A DNA stretch of 64,000 bases. Source: Sphingopyxis sp. PAMC25046. Its GTDB lineage: Bacteria > Pseudomonadota > Alphaproteobacteria > Sphingomonadales > Sphingomonadaceae. Position 1 is the first letter of the stretch. Every line of letters begins with the position of its first letter. Where the stretch lies: positions 2,790,001-2,854,000 of the forward strand of contig NZ_CP039250.1 of assembly GCF_004795895.1 (NCBI RefSeq). The letters are read 5' to 3'. Made by a program: the position numbers and the translations under genes. The notes under the pieces are model-generated. The model searched no databases. It was not told the origin of the DNA and was given only the letters and a program-made list of their open reading frames with translations. This document shows, in pieces, positions 8,886 to 16,803 of this stretch.

Positions 8886-9851
8886 ATGCCAATCATGTCA
8901 AAGGGCTTGAACGCCATGCAGGACGACATGGCCGACCCCGACATCCGCCGCTTCGTCGATGCGATCAACGCCGCCTATGCTGAACATGCCGCGACCCCGG
9001 GGGCGAGCATGGCCACGCGCCGCGAGGTCGCCGAACGCGTGCGCCGGCCGTGGCGCGAAGGTGGCCCGATCATGGCGGAGACCCGCGAAATGGACATCGA
9101 GGGCGCTCGCCTGCGCCTCCACCGTCCGGTCGCCGACGAAAAGCTGCCCGTCATGCTCTATATCCACGGCGGCGGCTGGATGCTGTTCAGCATCGACACG
9201 CACGACCGGCTGATGCGCGAATATGCAGCGCGCGCGGGAATCGCGGTGATCGGTATCGATTACAGCCTGTCGCCGGAGAATAAATTCCCCGTCGCGCTCG
9301 AAGAATGCGCGGCGGCGCTCGGCTGGATCGCTGCGCAGGCCGATGCGCTCGGCCTCGACGCCGACCGCGTCCTGATCGGCGGCGATTCCGCCGGCGCCAA
9401 CCTGTCGGTCGCGACCTGCCTTTTGCAACGCCAGCGCCGGCACCCGCTGCCGATTGCAATGCTGCTCAACTATGGCGCCTTCGCGCCCGAACATACGCCC
9501 AGCTATGCGCGCTTCGGCGCGGGCGATTATTCGCTCGAGGCCGACGAGATGGACGCTTTCTGGGCCGCTTATGTCGCCGACCCCGCACAGCTCGTCGACC
9601 CGCTCGTCGCGCCGCTGCGCGCCGACCTCACCGGCCTGCCCCCCGCTTTTCTGGCGATCGCCGATTGCGACATCCTCGCGGACTGCAACCATGAATTCGC
9701 CCGCAAGCTCGAAGAAGCCGGCGTCCCGACGCGCGCCGTCACCTATCAGGGCGCGACGCACAGCTTCCTCGAAGCCATGTCGATCGCGCCGCTCGCGCAG
9801 CGCGCGCTCGACGAGCAGGCGGCGTGGATCCGTGATACGCTGAAGATATGA
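8886..9851 (+). CDS. Alpha/beta hydrolase, hormone-sensitive-lipase type esterase
   Basis: A 321-residue esterase. The oxyanion motif HGGGW is at residues 94-98, the nucleophile elbow GDSAG at 166-170 (Ser168), the acidic residue lies in ADCDILAD and the catalytic His in GATHSFLE. No signal peptide. The ATG follows GGAGAGGAT closely; ATG codons at 8895 and 8916 are alternatives. It is the first gene of a three-gene operon overlapping the next by 4 nt, with PaiB-like and acetylpolyamine-amidohydrolase-like partners. It probably hydrolyses short-chain acyl esters. Confidence 0.9.
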   Translation: MPIMSKGLNAMQDDMADPDIRRFVDAINAAYAEHAATPGASMATRREVAERVRRPWREGGPIMAETREMDIEGARLRLHRPVADEKLPVMLYIHGGGWMLFSIDTHDRLMREYAARAGIAVIGIDYSLSPENKFPVALEECAAALGWIAAQADALGLDADRVLIGGDSAGANLSVATCLLQRQRRHPLPIAMLLNYGAFAPEHTPSYARFGAGDYSLEADEMDAFWAAYVADPAQLVDPLVAPLRADLTGLPPAFLAIADCDILADCNHEFARKLEEAGVPTRAVTYQGATHSFLEAMSIAPLAQRALDEQAAWIRDTLKI

Positions 9852-10426
9852 CCTCGCTCTACGATCCGCGCGACGCCGCCGACGTCGGCCGGCTCATCGC
9901 CGACTATCCGCTCGCGTGGCTCGTCTCGCGCGACTTTCACGCAAGCCCGCTGCCGCTGATCGCCGAGACCGACGCGAACGGCATGGTGACGGCGCTGTTC
10001 GGTCATTGCGCACGGCGCAACCCGCTTGTCGCCGATTTCCGCGCCGACCCGCGCGGGATGATCCTGTTCACCGGCCCCGAAGCCTATGTCCCGACGGCCT
10101 TGCTCTCGAAGCCCGACTGGGCGCCGACATGGAATTACGCCGTGCTGCGGTTCAAGGTCGAAATCGAATTTGTCGAAGGCGAAACCAAGGACGCCATCGA
10201 GCGGCTCGTCGCCAAGATGGAAGCCGGCGCCTGGTCGACCGCGAGCCTCGGCGCGCGTTATGACAAGATGCTCGCCCAGATCATCGCCTTCCGCGCGCAT
10301 GTCCGCTCGGCCGAACACAGCTTCAAGCTCGGCCAGGATGAAAGCGCAGAGGGCTTTGCCGAGATCGTCGCCGGTCTCAGCGACCGGATGCTCGCGACAT
10401 GGATGGAAGGACAGGCAAAAAGGTGA
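9848..10426 (+). CDS. PaiB-type FMN-binding protein
   Basis: A 192-residue protein matching the PaiB/FMN-binding split-barrel family: the N-terminal YDPRDAADVGRLIADYPLAWL, the central FGHCARRNPLV (H and N typical of PaiB), GPEAYVPTALLSK and the tryptophan-rich WAPTWNYAVLRFKV. In Bacillus, PaiB takes part with PaiA in negative regulation of degradative functions, and PaiA is a polyamine acetyltransferase. It overlaps both neighbours by 4 nt (ATGA and GTGA), so translation is coupled to the esterase and the amidohydrolase. Confidence 0.88.
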   Translation: MTSLYDPRDAADVGRLIADYPLAWLVSRDFHASPLPLIAETDANGMVTALFGHCARRNPLVADFRADPRGMILFTGPEAYVPTALLSKPDWAPTWNYAVLRFKVEIEFVEGETKDAIERLVAKMEAGAWSTASLGARYDKMLAQIIAFRAHVRSAEHSFKLGQDESAEGFAEIVAGLSDRMLATWMEGQAKR

Positions 10427-11436
10427 AGCTTTTCTTCGACGATCGCCAGATGGCGCATGCACCGGCACGCGAATTGCACAATGGCGACTGGGTGCCCTAT
10501 GCCGAAAATATCGAGCGGCCACGTTCGATCGTCGAAGCCTTCGCCGATTGGCGCGCGGTGCGCGACTTCGGCATGGCCCCGCTGCTCGCCGTGCACGACG
10601 CCGGCTATCTCGCCTTTCTCGAACGCGCGCATCGCGACTGGATCGCCGCAGGCCGGCACGGCGATGCGATCGGCTACACCTTTCCGATCAGGCGGCGTCG
10701 GCCGCTGAGTTTCGGGCGCATCGACGCCGATCTCGGCGCCTACAGCTATGACGCCGGCACGCCGATCGCGGCGGGAACGTGGCAGTCGACCTATTGGTCG
10801 GCGCAGGGCGCGCTGACCGCGCTCGACCATCTCGCGACGAGCGGCGAAAAACACGCCTTCGCGCTCTGCCGCCCGCCCGGCCATCACGCCGGACGCGACT
10901 ATATGGGCGGCTATTGCTACCTCAACAACGCCGCGATCGCGGCGCGCGCAGCGCAGGACCGCGGCCTCGGCCCGGTCGCGATCCTCGACATCGACTATCA
11001 CCACGGCAACGGGACGCAGGACATCTTCTACGAAGATGCCGATATCTTCTTCGCGTCGATCCACGCCGACCCGCGCACCGACTATCCCTTCTATTGGGGG
11101 CATGCCGACGAACGCGGCGAAGGCGCGGGCGAAGGCGCGACGCTCAACCTTCCCCTGCCCCGCGGCACCGACGGACGGAGCTATGCGCCCGCGCTCGATA
11201 CCGCGCTGGCCGCGATCTCGGACTGGGATGCAAAGTTTCTTGTGCTGTCATTCGGCGCCGATACGCACAGCAGCGATCCCATCTCGAGCTTCGCGCTCGA
11301 ACGCGCGGATTATGTCGAGCTGGCGGCGCGTATCGCAGCGCTCGGTGTTCCGACGCTGATCGTGATGGAGGGCGGTTATGCCGTCGGCGACCTCGGCAGG
11401 AATGTCGCCGCTTTCCTTGCGGGCTTCGAGGGGTAG
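10423..11436 (+). CDS. Histone-deacetylase family protein / acetylpolyamine amidohydrolase
   Basis: A 337-residue zinc-dependent deacylase. Motifs: RPPGHHAG at about residues 150-157 (the two active-site histidines), DIDYHHGNGT at about 189-198 (zinc Asp and His), SFGADTHSSDP (second zinc Asp) and GGYAV near the end. The family includes bacterial acetylpolyamine amidohydrolases, which remove acetyl groups from acetylputrescine or acetylspermidine. A GTG start at 10423 overlaps the preceding stop (GTGA) and was preferred over an upstream ATG at 10399 inside the PaiB gene. Placement after a PaiB homologue supports a role in polyamine turnover. Confidence 0.88.
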   Translation: MKLFFDDRQMAHAPARELHNGDWVPYAENIERPRSIVEAFADWRAVRDFGMAPLLAVHDAGYLAFLERAHRDWIAAGRHGDAIGYTFPIRRRRPLSFGRIDADLGAYSYDAGTPIAAGTWQSTYWSAQGALTALDHLATSGEKHAFALCRPPGHHAGRDYMGGYCYLNNAAIAARAAQDRGLGPVAILDIDYHHGNGTQDIFYEDADIFFASIHADPRTDYPFYWGHADERGEGAGEGATLNLPLPRGTDGRSYAPALDTALAAISDWDAKFLVLSFGADTHSSDPISSFALERADYVELAARIAALGVPTLIVMEGGYAVGDLGRNVAAFLAGFEG

Positions 11437-11478
11437 CGTCGGCTTTGAGGTGTTAGCGGACCTCCGTTTCCTCTCCTT

Positions 11479-11541
11479 CGTCATCCCGGACTTGATCCGG
11501 GATCCACCGCGGCGCTGACGTCATCCACCCCGGATCAAGTC
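11479..11541. repeat. REP-like repeat (CCCGGACTTGATCCGGGA family)
   Basis: CGTCATCCCGGACTTGATCC is followed by a second, inverted CCCGGATCAAGTC near 11529-11541. The first 45 nt or so, with flanks CCTCTCC and CGCGGCGCTGA, recur almost unchanged at 25955-26004. It lies between convergent genes. Confidence 0.7.
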
Positions 11542-11583
11542 TAACGAGCCAAGTGTCTCGTTAGTGGGTGACGAGGAAAGAAA

Positions 11584-11719
11584 AATCCTCCCTGTGCCGC
11601 AGGCATGGGGAGGTGGCAGCGCGAAGCGCTGACGGAGGGGCTTATGGCTCGACGTTGCCGCCCCTCCACCACCGCTTTGCGGCGGTCCCCCTCCCCACGG
11701 CTTCGCCGCAGGGAGGATT
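11584..11719. repeat. 136-bp inverted-repeat element (MITE-like)
   Basis: Exact 11-bp termini, AATCCTCCCTG at 11584 and CAGGGAGGATT ending at 11719. Just inside lie partly complementary blocks GGGGAGGTGG and CCCCTCCCCACGG, and a GCGCGAAGCGC hairpin. No coding capacity. It abuts the 3' end of the AHH-nuclease gene and could fold into one long hairpin in RNA of either strand. Confidence 0.5.
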
Positions 11720-11749
11720 ATACCTCCGCAGCCGGTCGCAAGCCGCCGC

Positions 11750-12226
11750 CTATTCCCCGAATAACCGGTCGATCGCTTCGTCCAGATAGGGGCGATCGAT
11801 GAACAGCCGCATCGGATCGCGCCGGTTGAGCCAGAATCCCGCTCCATGTCTGTCGGTCAACGCCCGCCGCGTCGTCTCCTGCAGCAACCTCAGACGCATA
11901 ACGGCGGTACGACGCGCAGCGCGGATGTCGGCCGGCGCCTGCAACGCAAAATGCGCCCTGATCCCTTCGACCCGCGCGGTAACGACGTCGCTGTAACCGC
12001 GATGCGGCCCCCGATGCAGGGCATGACCCGATCGCAGCGCCGCCGGCTCGCACGCCGGCAGCACCAGCCCGTTGCCCGCGAAATTCTGAAGCGCGAACCC
12101 CTCGTCGCGGAGATGATCGAACATCACCACCATTTGCGGTCGTCGCAGCAGGGCAATCGGGATCAGGTGATGACGTTGAAATCCGGATAGCGGCGGCGGC
12201 GCCCCATGCCAGCCGCGCCCGATCAA
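11750..12226 (-). CDS. Small AHH-type (HNH/Endo VII fold) nuclease protein
   Basis: About 158 residues. FQRHHLIPIALL followed by GFALQNFAGNGLVLPA and HRGPHRGYSD is the signature of the AHH nuclease family (PF14412): an HH pair, an Asn-Gly in the middle, and H-x-G-x-H near the end. These domains usually occur as toxin tips in polymorphic toxin systems; here the domain stands almost alone. The best start is a TTG at 12226 that overlaps the stop of the upstream gene (TTGA), just before GWHGAPPPLSG; an ATG at 12301 would overlap that gene by 79 nt. The C-terminal 70 residues (LRLLQETTRRAL, RRDPMRLFIDRPYLDEAIDRLF) are unassigned. No signal peptide. Confidence 0.75.
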   Translation of the reverse strand: MIGRGWHGAPPPLSGFQRHHLIPIALLRRPQMVVMFDHLRDEGFALQNFAGNGLVLPACEPAALRSGHALHRGPHRGYSDVVTARVEGIRAHFALQAPADIRAARRTAVMRLRLLQETTRRALTDRHGAGFWLNRRDPMRLFIDRPYLDEAIDRLFGE

Positions 12227-13068
12227 CCGTCGTGACCGAATTCGACGATCACGGTCGATCTTTGGCTCGCCCCGTCCATCGGCGGCAACAGGTCGATCCA
12301 CTCGCCCGCATCCAGCCCTCGCATCGTCCGCGCGGTCCGAACTGGGCCGTTGAGCATCATATCGAGCGCGAGCCGCGACAGCCGCCGTACCATTTCGGCG
12401 ACCGTCCAGCCCCCCGGTATGCGCGCCTCCAGTTCCTGTCCGGCGAAAAGCGCCAGCCCGCGCGTTCTGATGCTTGCGCCGCTCCCCAAATCCTGGCGCC
12501 GGAACGCGACCAGGTGCAGCACGGGCGGCATCCCGCTAACCAGCATTTCGGCGATCGAGGCACGGAACTGCGGCGCATCGGACCAGAGTCGCGCGGGCGA
12601 CCAGAAGAGATGGCCGGCATCGAACAGGTCGATCAACAGCACCATCATCTTGAAGAATTCGCGCATTCGCGTCGTCTGCGACGGCGATGCGCCACGATCG
12701 TTTTCAGGAACAAAAATCCAGCAGTCCCCGCTCTCGCGCCATCCGCGCGGCAGGCTGGCGGCGAGCAGGCTCGTCGACGGATGATCGGGATCGGCCAGAT
12801 CGAGCGCCGCGCTGGCGGCAGGGCCGGCGAGGATCGATATCGTCCCGAATGCCAAGCGAAAACAGGGTGCGGCGATCCGCGCATCGAGATCGGCGCCGAC
12901 ATCGCGAACCCGCTCGGGCTGCAACCCCATATGCCGAAGCGATGTTTCGATCGCGTCGTCCGATGCGCCGCGCATCGCGGGGCCGAGAATCAGTGCGAAG
13001 GGTTCCGGCGGAACCGGCAGGATCAACGCATCGCGGTCATCGACATCCATCTGTGGCGCGCCCTTCAT
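12223..13068 (-). CDS. Protein of unknown function, possibly DUF4261-like
   Basis: 281 residues, with no signal peptide or membrane segment. The order of segments recalls DUF4261: a central hydrophobic helix before GHLFWSPARLW, then MPPVLHLVAF, then RGLALFAGQELEARIPGG in the place of the tyGL..FG..ElE motif, and a late GEWIDL segment. This is memory-based and uncertain. The first ATG (13068) is used; a second at 13050 has an AAGG upstream. Its stop overlaps the TTG start of an AHH nuclease gene, so the two are probably co-translated. That pairing makes an immunity or accessory role possible, but nothing in the sequence proves it. Confidence 0.5.
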   Translation of the reverse strand: MKGAPQMDVDDRDALILPVPPEPFALILGPAMRGASDDAIETSLRHMGLQPERVRDVGADLDARIAAPCFRLAFGTISILAGPAASAALDLADPDHPSTSLLAASLPRGWRESGDCWIFVPENDRGASPSQTTRMREFFKMMVLLIDLFDAGHLFWSPARLWSDAPQFRASIAEMLVSGMPPVLHLVAFRRQDLGSGASIRTRGLALFAGQELEARIPGGWTVAEMVRRLSRLALDMMLNGPVRTARTMRGLDAGEWIDLLPPMDGASQRSTVIVEFGHDG

Positions 13069-13163
13069 GGGTTCGCCGATTGCATCGCAAGACCGATCCG
13101 AATGTTCAAATGCTTATCGACGCATGTCGGAAAGTTAATCGGACGGTCCATGCTCCGCCGGCG

Positions 13164-15125
13164 TCAGATCGCGACCTGGCTGCCCAGCTCGACGACCCGG
13201 TTCGTGGGCAGACGGAAATATTCCATCGCGCTTTCCGAGTTGCGGAGCATCCAGGCGAACAGCTTTTCGCGCCAGATCGGCATTCCCGGCTTGCTCGCCG
13301 CGATCAAGGTCTGGCGCGACAGGAAAAAGCTCGTTTCGAGCATCTTGAACTCGCCGCCGCAACTCGTCACGCGTTTGAGCGCGTCGGGCACGTCGATCGG
13401 CTGCATGAAGCCGTAGTTCAGGATCAGCCGGTGGAACCCCTGCCCCAGATCGTCGAGCGCGCACTTATTTTCCTCGCGCACATAGGGGACATCGGCGATC
13501 TTGATCGTCAGCAGGATGATCCGCTCATGCAGCACCTTGTTGTGCTTCAGATTGTGGAGCAGCGCGTGCGGCACCCCATCGCTGCTCGACGTCATGAACA
13601 CCGCGGTCCCGGGAACGCGCGTCGCACTGTTCGCCGCCGATTTCACGAACACCGGGATCGGCATTGCGCCCTCGGCCATTTCCTGCTGCATCAGCTTGCG
13701 CCCGCGCGACCAGGTGGTGAGCATGGTGAAGATCGTCAGGCCGATCGCCAGCGGCACCCAGCCGCCGTCGGGCACCTTGACCAGATTCGCGCCGAAATAG
13801 GCGATGTCGACGATGAAGAAGATAGCGAGGATCGGCAGCGCCTTCCACGCCGGCCACCTCCACAAGGTGAAGAGCACGACGCTCATCAGGCAGGTATCGA
13901 TGAACATCGCGCCGGTCACCGCGATGCCATAGGCGGCGGCGAGGTTGCTCGACGATCCAAAGCCGAGGACGAGCAGGGTTACCATCACCATCAGCCCCCA
14001 ATTAACCATCGGGATGTAGATCTGCCCCGCGGCCGAGGCGCTGGTATGTTCGACGCGCAGCCGCGGCATGAAGCCCAATTGGATCGCCTGCTGCGTCAGC
14101 GAAAAGGCACCCGAAATCACTGCCTGGCTCGCAATGATCGTCGCGAGGATCGCGAGGATGACGACAGGAATCTGCCACGCATCGGGCATCATCTGGAAAA
14201 AGGGATCGGCGATCAGGTCGCCGCGCGGCCCCATCTCCGCCTCAAGCACCATCGCGCCCTGCCCCATATAGTTGAGCATCAGCGCGGGCAGGACGAAGGT
14301 CAGCCAGCTCAATCCGATCGGCCCGCGCCCGAAATGCCCCATGTCGGCATAGAGCGCCTCGGCTCCCGTCACCGCGAGCACGACCGCGCCCAATGCGATA
14401 AAGGCCGTGAAACCATCGACGTAGAAGAAACGCAGCGCGTTCACTGGGTTCAGCGTTTCGAGGATGATCCCCGGATGATCGACGATATGGATGAGCCCGA
14501 GGATCGCGAGCATCGTGAAATAGGCGAGCATGATCGGCCCGAACAGCATCCCGACCTTCGCCGTCCCGCGCGACTGGATCGCGAACAGGCCGATCAGGAT
14601 CGCGAGCGCGATCGGCACGATATAGGGCTCGAACCCCTTGTTGACGTAGCTCAAGCCCTCGGTCGCCGAGAGCACCGACATCGCCGGCGTGATCATGCTG
14701 TCGCCATAGAAAAGCGCGGTAGCAAAGACGCCGAGCAGGATGATCGGCCACGTCCAGCGCTTCTCGCCGGACGAACGGCTGATCAATGCAAGCAAGGCGA
14801 GGCTGCCGCCCTCTCCCTTGTTGTCGGCACGCATGATCGTCATGACATATTTGAACGTCACGACGAGCATCATCGACCAGAAGACGAGGCTCAGCACGCC
14901 ATAGATGTGCAGCCGGTCGGCCTCGATCGGGTGGTGTCCCGCAAAGGTTTCGCGAAAGGCGTAAAGCGGGCTGGTGCCGATGTCGCCGAACACGACCCCG
15001 ATCGCGCCGACGGCCAGCTTCAGCCTGCCATCGCCATGATGTCCATGGCCGTGATGGCCGGTATCGGCGGCAGCCTCGATGGCGCTTTGCGCGCCTTCGG
15101 CCGCCTGTTGCGACTCAGCAGTCAT
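13164..15125 (-). CDS. kup: Kup-type low-affinity K+ uptake transporter
   Basis: A 653-residue inner-membrane K+/H+ symporter. After a 30-residue tail with a histidine cluster ([11 protein letters not shown]) comes the family signature [20 protein letters not shown], then about 12 membrane helices including [34 protein letters not shown] and NYMGQGA. A hydrophilic C-terminal domain of about 170 residues ends [30 protein letters not shown]. Length and order fit Kup exactly. The His-rich tail is unusual and might bind metal or protons. Monocistronic, running toward the DUF4261-like gene. Confidence 0.96.
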   Translation of the reverse strand: MTAESQQAAEGAQSAIEAAADTGHHGHGHHGDGRLKLAVGAIGVVFGDIGTSPLYAFRETFAGHHPIEADRLHIYGVLSLVFWSMMLVVTFKYVMTIMRADNKGEGGSLALLALISRSSGEKRWTWPIILLGVFATALFYGDSMITPAMSVLSATEGLSYVNKGFEPYIVPIALAILIGLFAIQSRGTAKVGMLFGPIMLAYFTMLAILGLIHIVDHPGIILETLNPVNALRFFYVDGFTAFIALGAVVLAVTGAEALYADMGHFGRGPIGLSWLTFVLPALMLNYMGQGAMVLEAEMGPRGDLIADPFFQMMPDAWQIPVVILAILATIIASQAVISGAFSLTQQAIQLGFMPRLRVEHTSASAAGQIYIPMVNWGLMVMVTLLVLGFGSSSNLAAAYGIAVTGAMFIDTCLMSVVLFTLWRWPAWKALPILAIFFIVDIAYFGANLVKVPDGGWVPLAIGLTIFTMLTTWSRGRKLMQQEMAEGAMPIPVFVKSAANSATRVPGTAVFMTSSSDGVPHALLHNLKHNKVLHERIILLTIKIADVPYVREENKCALDDLGQGFHRLILNYGFMQPIDVPDALKRVTSCGGEFKMLETSFFLSRQTLIAASKPGMPIWREKLFAWMLRNSESAMEYFRLPTNRVVELGSQVAI

Positions 15126-15164
15126 GGCGCGCCTTTAGACGAGCCTGCGCTTTTGGAACAGGTT

Positions 15165-15848
15165 TCAATTTGGGACGCCCCCCGCCGGGGCAGCGGTCGG
15201 GGTTTCGCCAGAAGTTTCAGGAGGAAGCTGCGGCCCCAGCGCCTGCCTGAGCTGCGCCAGCCGCACTTCGAGATCGCGCCGCCACGGCGCATCGGCGGGG
15301 CTGCGCGCGAGCAGCCCGCTCCACACCGCCTCGGCGCCCTTGAGGTCGCCGCCCTGCGCGAGCGCGAGTCCTGCAAAAAAGGGCGGCGCGGGATGCGACG
15401 GGTCGCGCTTCGCCGCCTCGTCGAACGCCAGCGCCGCCGCGGGCGACATCATTCCGCCGCCATGCGCCGCAAGCGCATTGCCAAGCCCGACCCACAGATC
15501 GACATTGTCGGGATATTTTTCGAGCCCCTTTTCGAGCGTCTTCGCCGCAAGTTCGGTCTTGCCCGTGCGCGCGAAACCGTCGGACATCCCCAGCCACTGC
15601 GCCGCGGGTCCGAAACGTTCGGCCATCCCCTGCCGCTGGTCGGTCAGCGCCTCGCCAAAGCCTTCGGGCTCCTCGAGCGCCGCGACGGGCTTGCCCGGCA
15701 GCGCCGGGCTCCCCTGCAGCGCATAGCCCGCGAGCCCCAGCATCACCGCCGCCCCCGCGAGCGGGCGCGCCGCCGCGGGCAGCCGGCCCAGCCAGAAAAT
15801 ACCGCCGATCGTCAGCGCAGCGGCCAGAAGGACCCAAAGCCAGATCAT
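15165..15848 (-). CDS. ccmI: CcmI-like cytochrome c biogenesis protein (TPR)
   Basis: 227 residues. Two N-terminal membrane helices (MIWLWVLLAAALTIGGIFWL; LAGAAVMLGLAGYAL) are followed by tetratricopeptide repeats (GFARTGKTELAAKTLEKGLEK, DNVDLWVGLGNALAAHG, AALAFDEAAKRDPSHP). In type I cytochrome c maturation, CcmI presents apocytochrome c to the haem lyase CcmF/H. It is shorter than the fused CcmI of enteric bacteria but normal for alphaproteobacteria with a split set. It is the last gene of the ccmCDEFGHI operon and overlaps ccmH by 4 nt. Confidence 0.85.
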   Translation of the reverse strand: MIWLWVLLAAALTIGGIFWLGRLPAAARPLAGAAVMLGLAGYALQGSPALPGKPVAALEEPEGFGEALTDQRQGMAERFGPAAQWLGMSDGFARTGKTELAAKTLEKGLEKYPDNVDLWVGLGNALAAHGGGMMSPAAALAFDEAAKRDPSHPAPPFFAGLALAQGGDLKGAEAVWSGLLARSPADAPWRRDLEVRLAQLRQALGPQLPPETSGETPTAAPAGGVPN

Positions 15849-16276
15849 GCGCTGTCCTCCGCATCATCCTTGCCGCGCCGGAACCGCCCGAACGCCAGCC
15901 ATCCGCCGATCGCAAGAAACAGCAGCGGCCCCAACCACAGCAACGCCGTCGCGCCGTCGAACGGCGGGTCATAACTCACCCAGTTGCCATAGCGTGCGAC
16001 GAGCCAGGCCTTGATCTCGTCCGGGCTCTCGCCCGCCGCGATCTTGCTCCGCACCTCGTGCCGCATATCGCCCGCGAGCGGTGCATCGCTGTCGGCAATC
16101 GACTGCCCCTGACAGACGAGGCAGCGCAATTCCTCCATCAACGCCTTGGCGCGCGCTTCCTTGGCCGGATCGTTCAGCTGCTGATAGGCATAGGGCGCCG
16201 GCGGCAAGCGGTCCTGCGCCGCCAGCGGCAGCGTCGTCGCGCCGAGCAGACAGAGCAGGATCAGCCGCAGGCTCAC
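15845..16276 (-). CDS. ccmH: CcmH, cytochrome c maturation thioreductase subunit
   Basis: 143 residues with a signal peptide (MSLRLILLCLLGATTLPLAA), the periplasmic motif LRCLVCQGQSIADSDAPLA containing the redox CxxC, and a single C-terminal membrane helix (ATALLWLGPLLFLAIGGWLAF) with a short cytoplasmic tail. CcmH keeps the haem-binding cysteines of apocytochrome c reduced and works with CcmF and CcmI. It overlaps both neighbours by 4 nt. Confidence 0.95.
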   Translation of the reverse strand: MSLRLILLCLLGATTLPLAAQDRLPPAPYAYQQLNDPAKEARAKALMEELRCLVCQGQSIADSDAPLAGDMRHEVRSKIAAGESPDEIKAWLVARYGNWVSYDPPFDGATALLWLGPLLFLAIGGWLAFGRFRRGKDDAEDSA

Positions 16277-16803
16277 TTCATCGCCTCCAGCTTCGCAACG
16301 ATCTCGGGCACCTGATCGGCGAGGATCACGCCCTGGATCTGCTCACGGATGATGCCCTTGCCGTCGATCAGGAAGGTTTCGGGCACGCCCGACGACCCGA
16401 GCGCGATCTGGACGCTCGACTGCATGTCGGCGCCGATGCGGTCGAAGGGATTGCCATATTCGCGCAGGAACATCTCGACATCCTCGGGCCGGTCGCGGAT
16501 CGCGATGCCGTCGATCGGCACCCCCGCGGCCTTCAGCGCCTCGAGCTGCGGCGCCTCGGCGCGGCACGGGATGCACCAGCTTGCAAAAACATTGACCAGC
16601 CGCGGCTTGCCGTCGGCAAGCTGGCTGCTCTTCAGCCCCTCGACCCCAGCGGTCGCGGGCGGCAGGTCGAACAAGGGCATCGGCTTGTCGATCCACTGCG
16701 ACTGGATCAGCGTCTCGGCGGGTGTAGTAAGCCGATAGATGAAGGCGCCGAACAGCAACCCCATGATCGCCAAAGGCACGAAAAGGACCCAGCGGTTCTT
16801 CAT
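16273..16803 (-). CDS. ccmG: CcmG/DsbE thiol:disulfide interchange protein
   Basis: 176 residues. An N-terminal anchor helix (WVLFVPLAIMGLLFGAFIY) is followed by a periplasmic thioredoxin fold with FASWCIPCRAEAPQL (active-site WCxxC), the family's acidic-loop region and the cis-proline segment GSSGVPETFLIDGKG. It passes electrons to CcmH or apocytochrome c. The ATG at 16803 overlaps the ccmF stop by 4 nt. Confidence 0.95.
   Translation of the reverse strand: MKNRWVLFVPLAIMGLLFGAFIYRLTTPAETLIQSQWIDKPMPLFDLPPATAGVEGLKSSQLADGKPRLVNVFASWCIPCRAEAPQLEALKAAGVPIDGIAIRDRPEDVEMFLREYGNPFDRIGADMQSSVQIALGSSGVPETFLIDGKGIIREQIQGVILADQVPEIVAKLEAMK

Noticed and set aside
12687..15974. A very long plus-strand open frame (over 1000 codons) opposite kup and ccmI
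   Set aside because: It is antisense to well-conserved genes; its translation is Arg/His/Asp-rich without any domain, as expected from GC-rich antisense frames.
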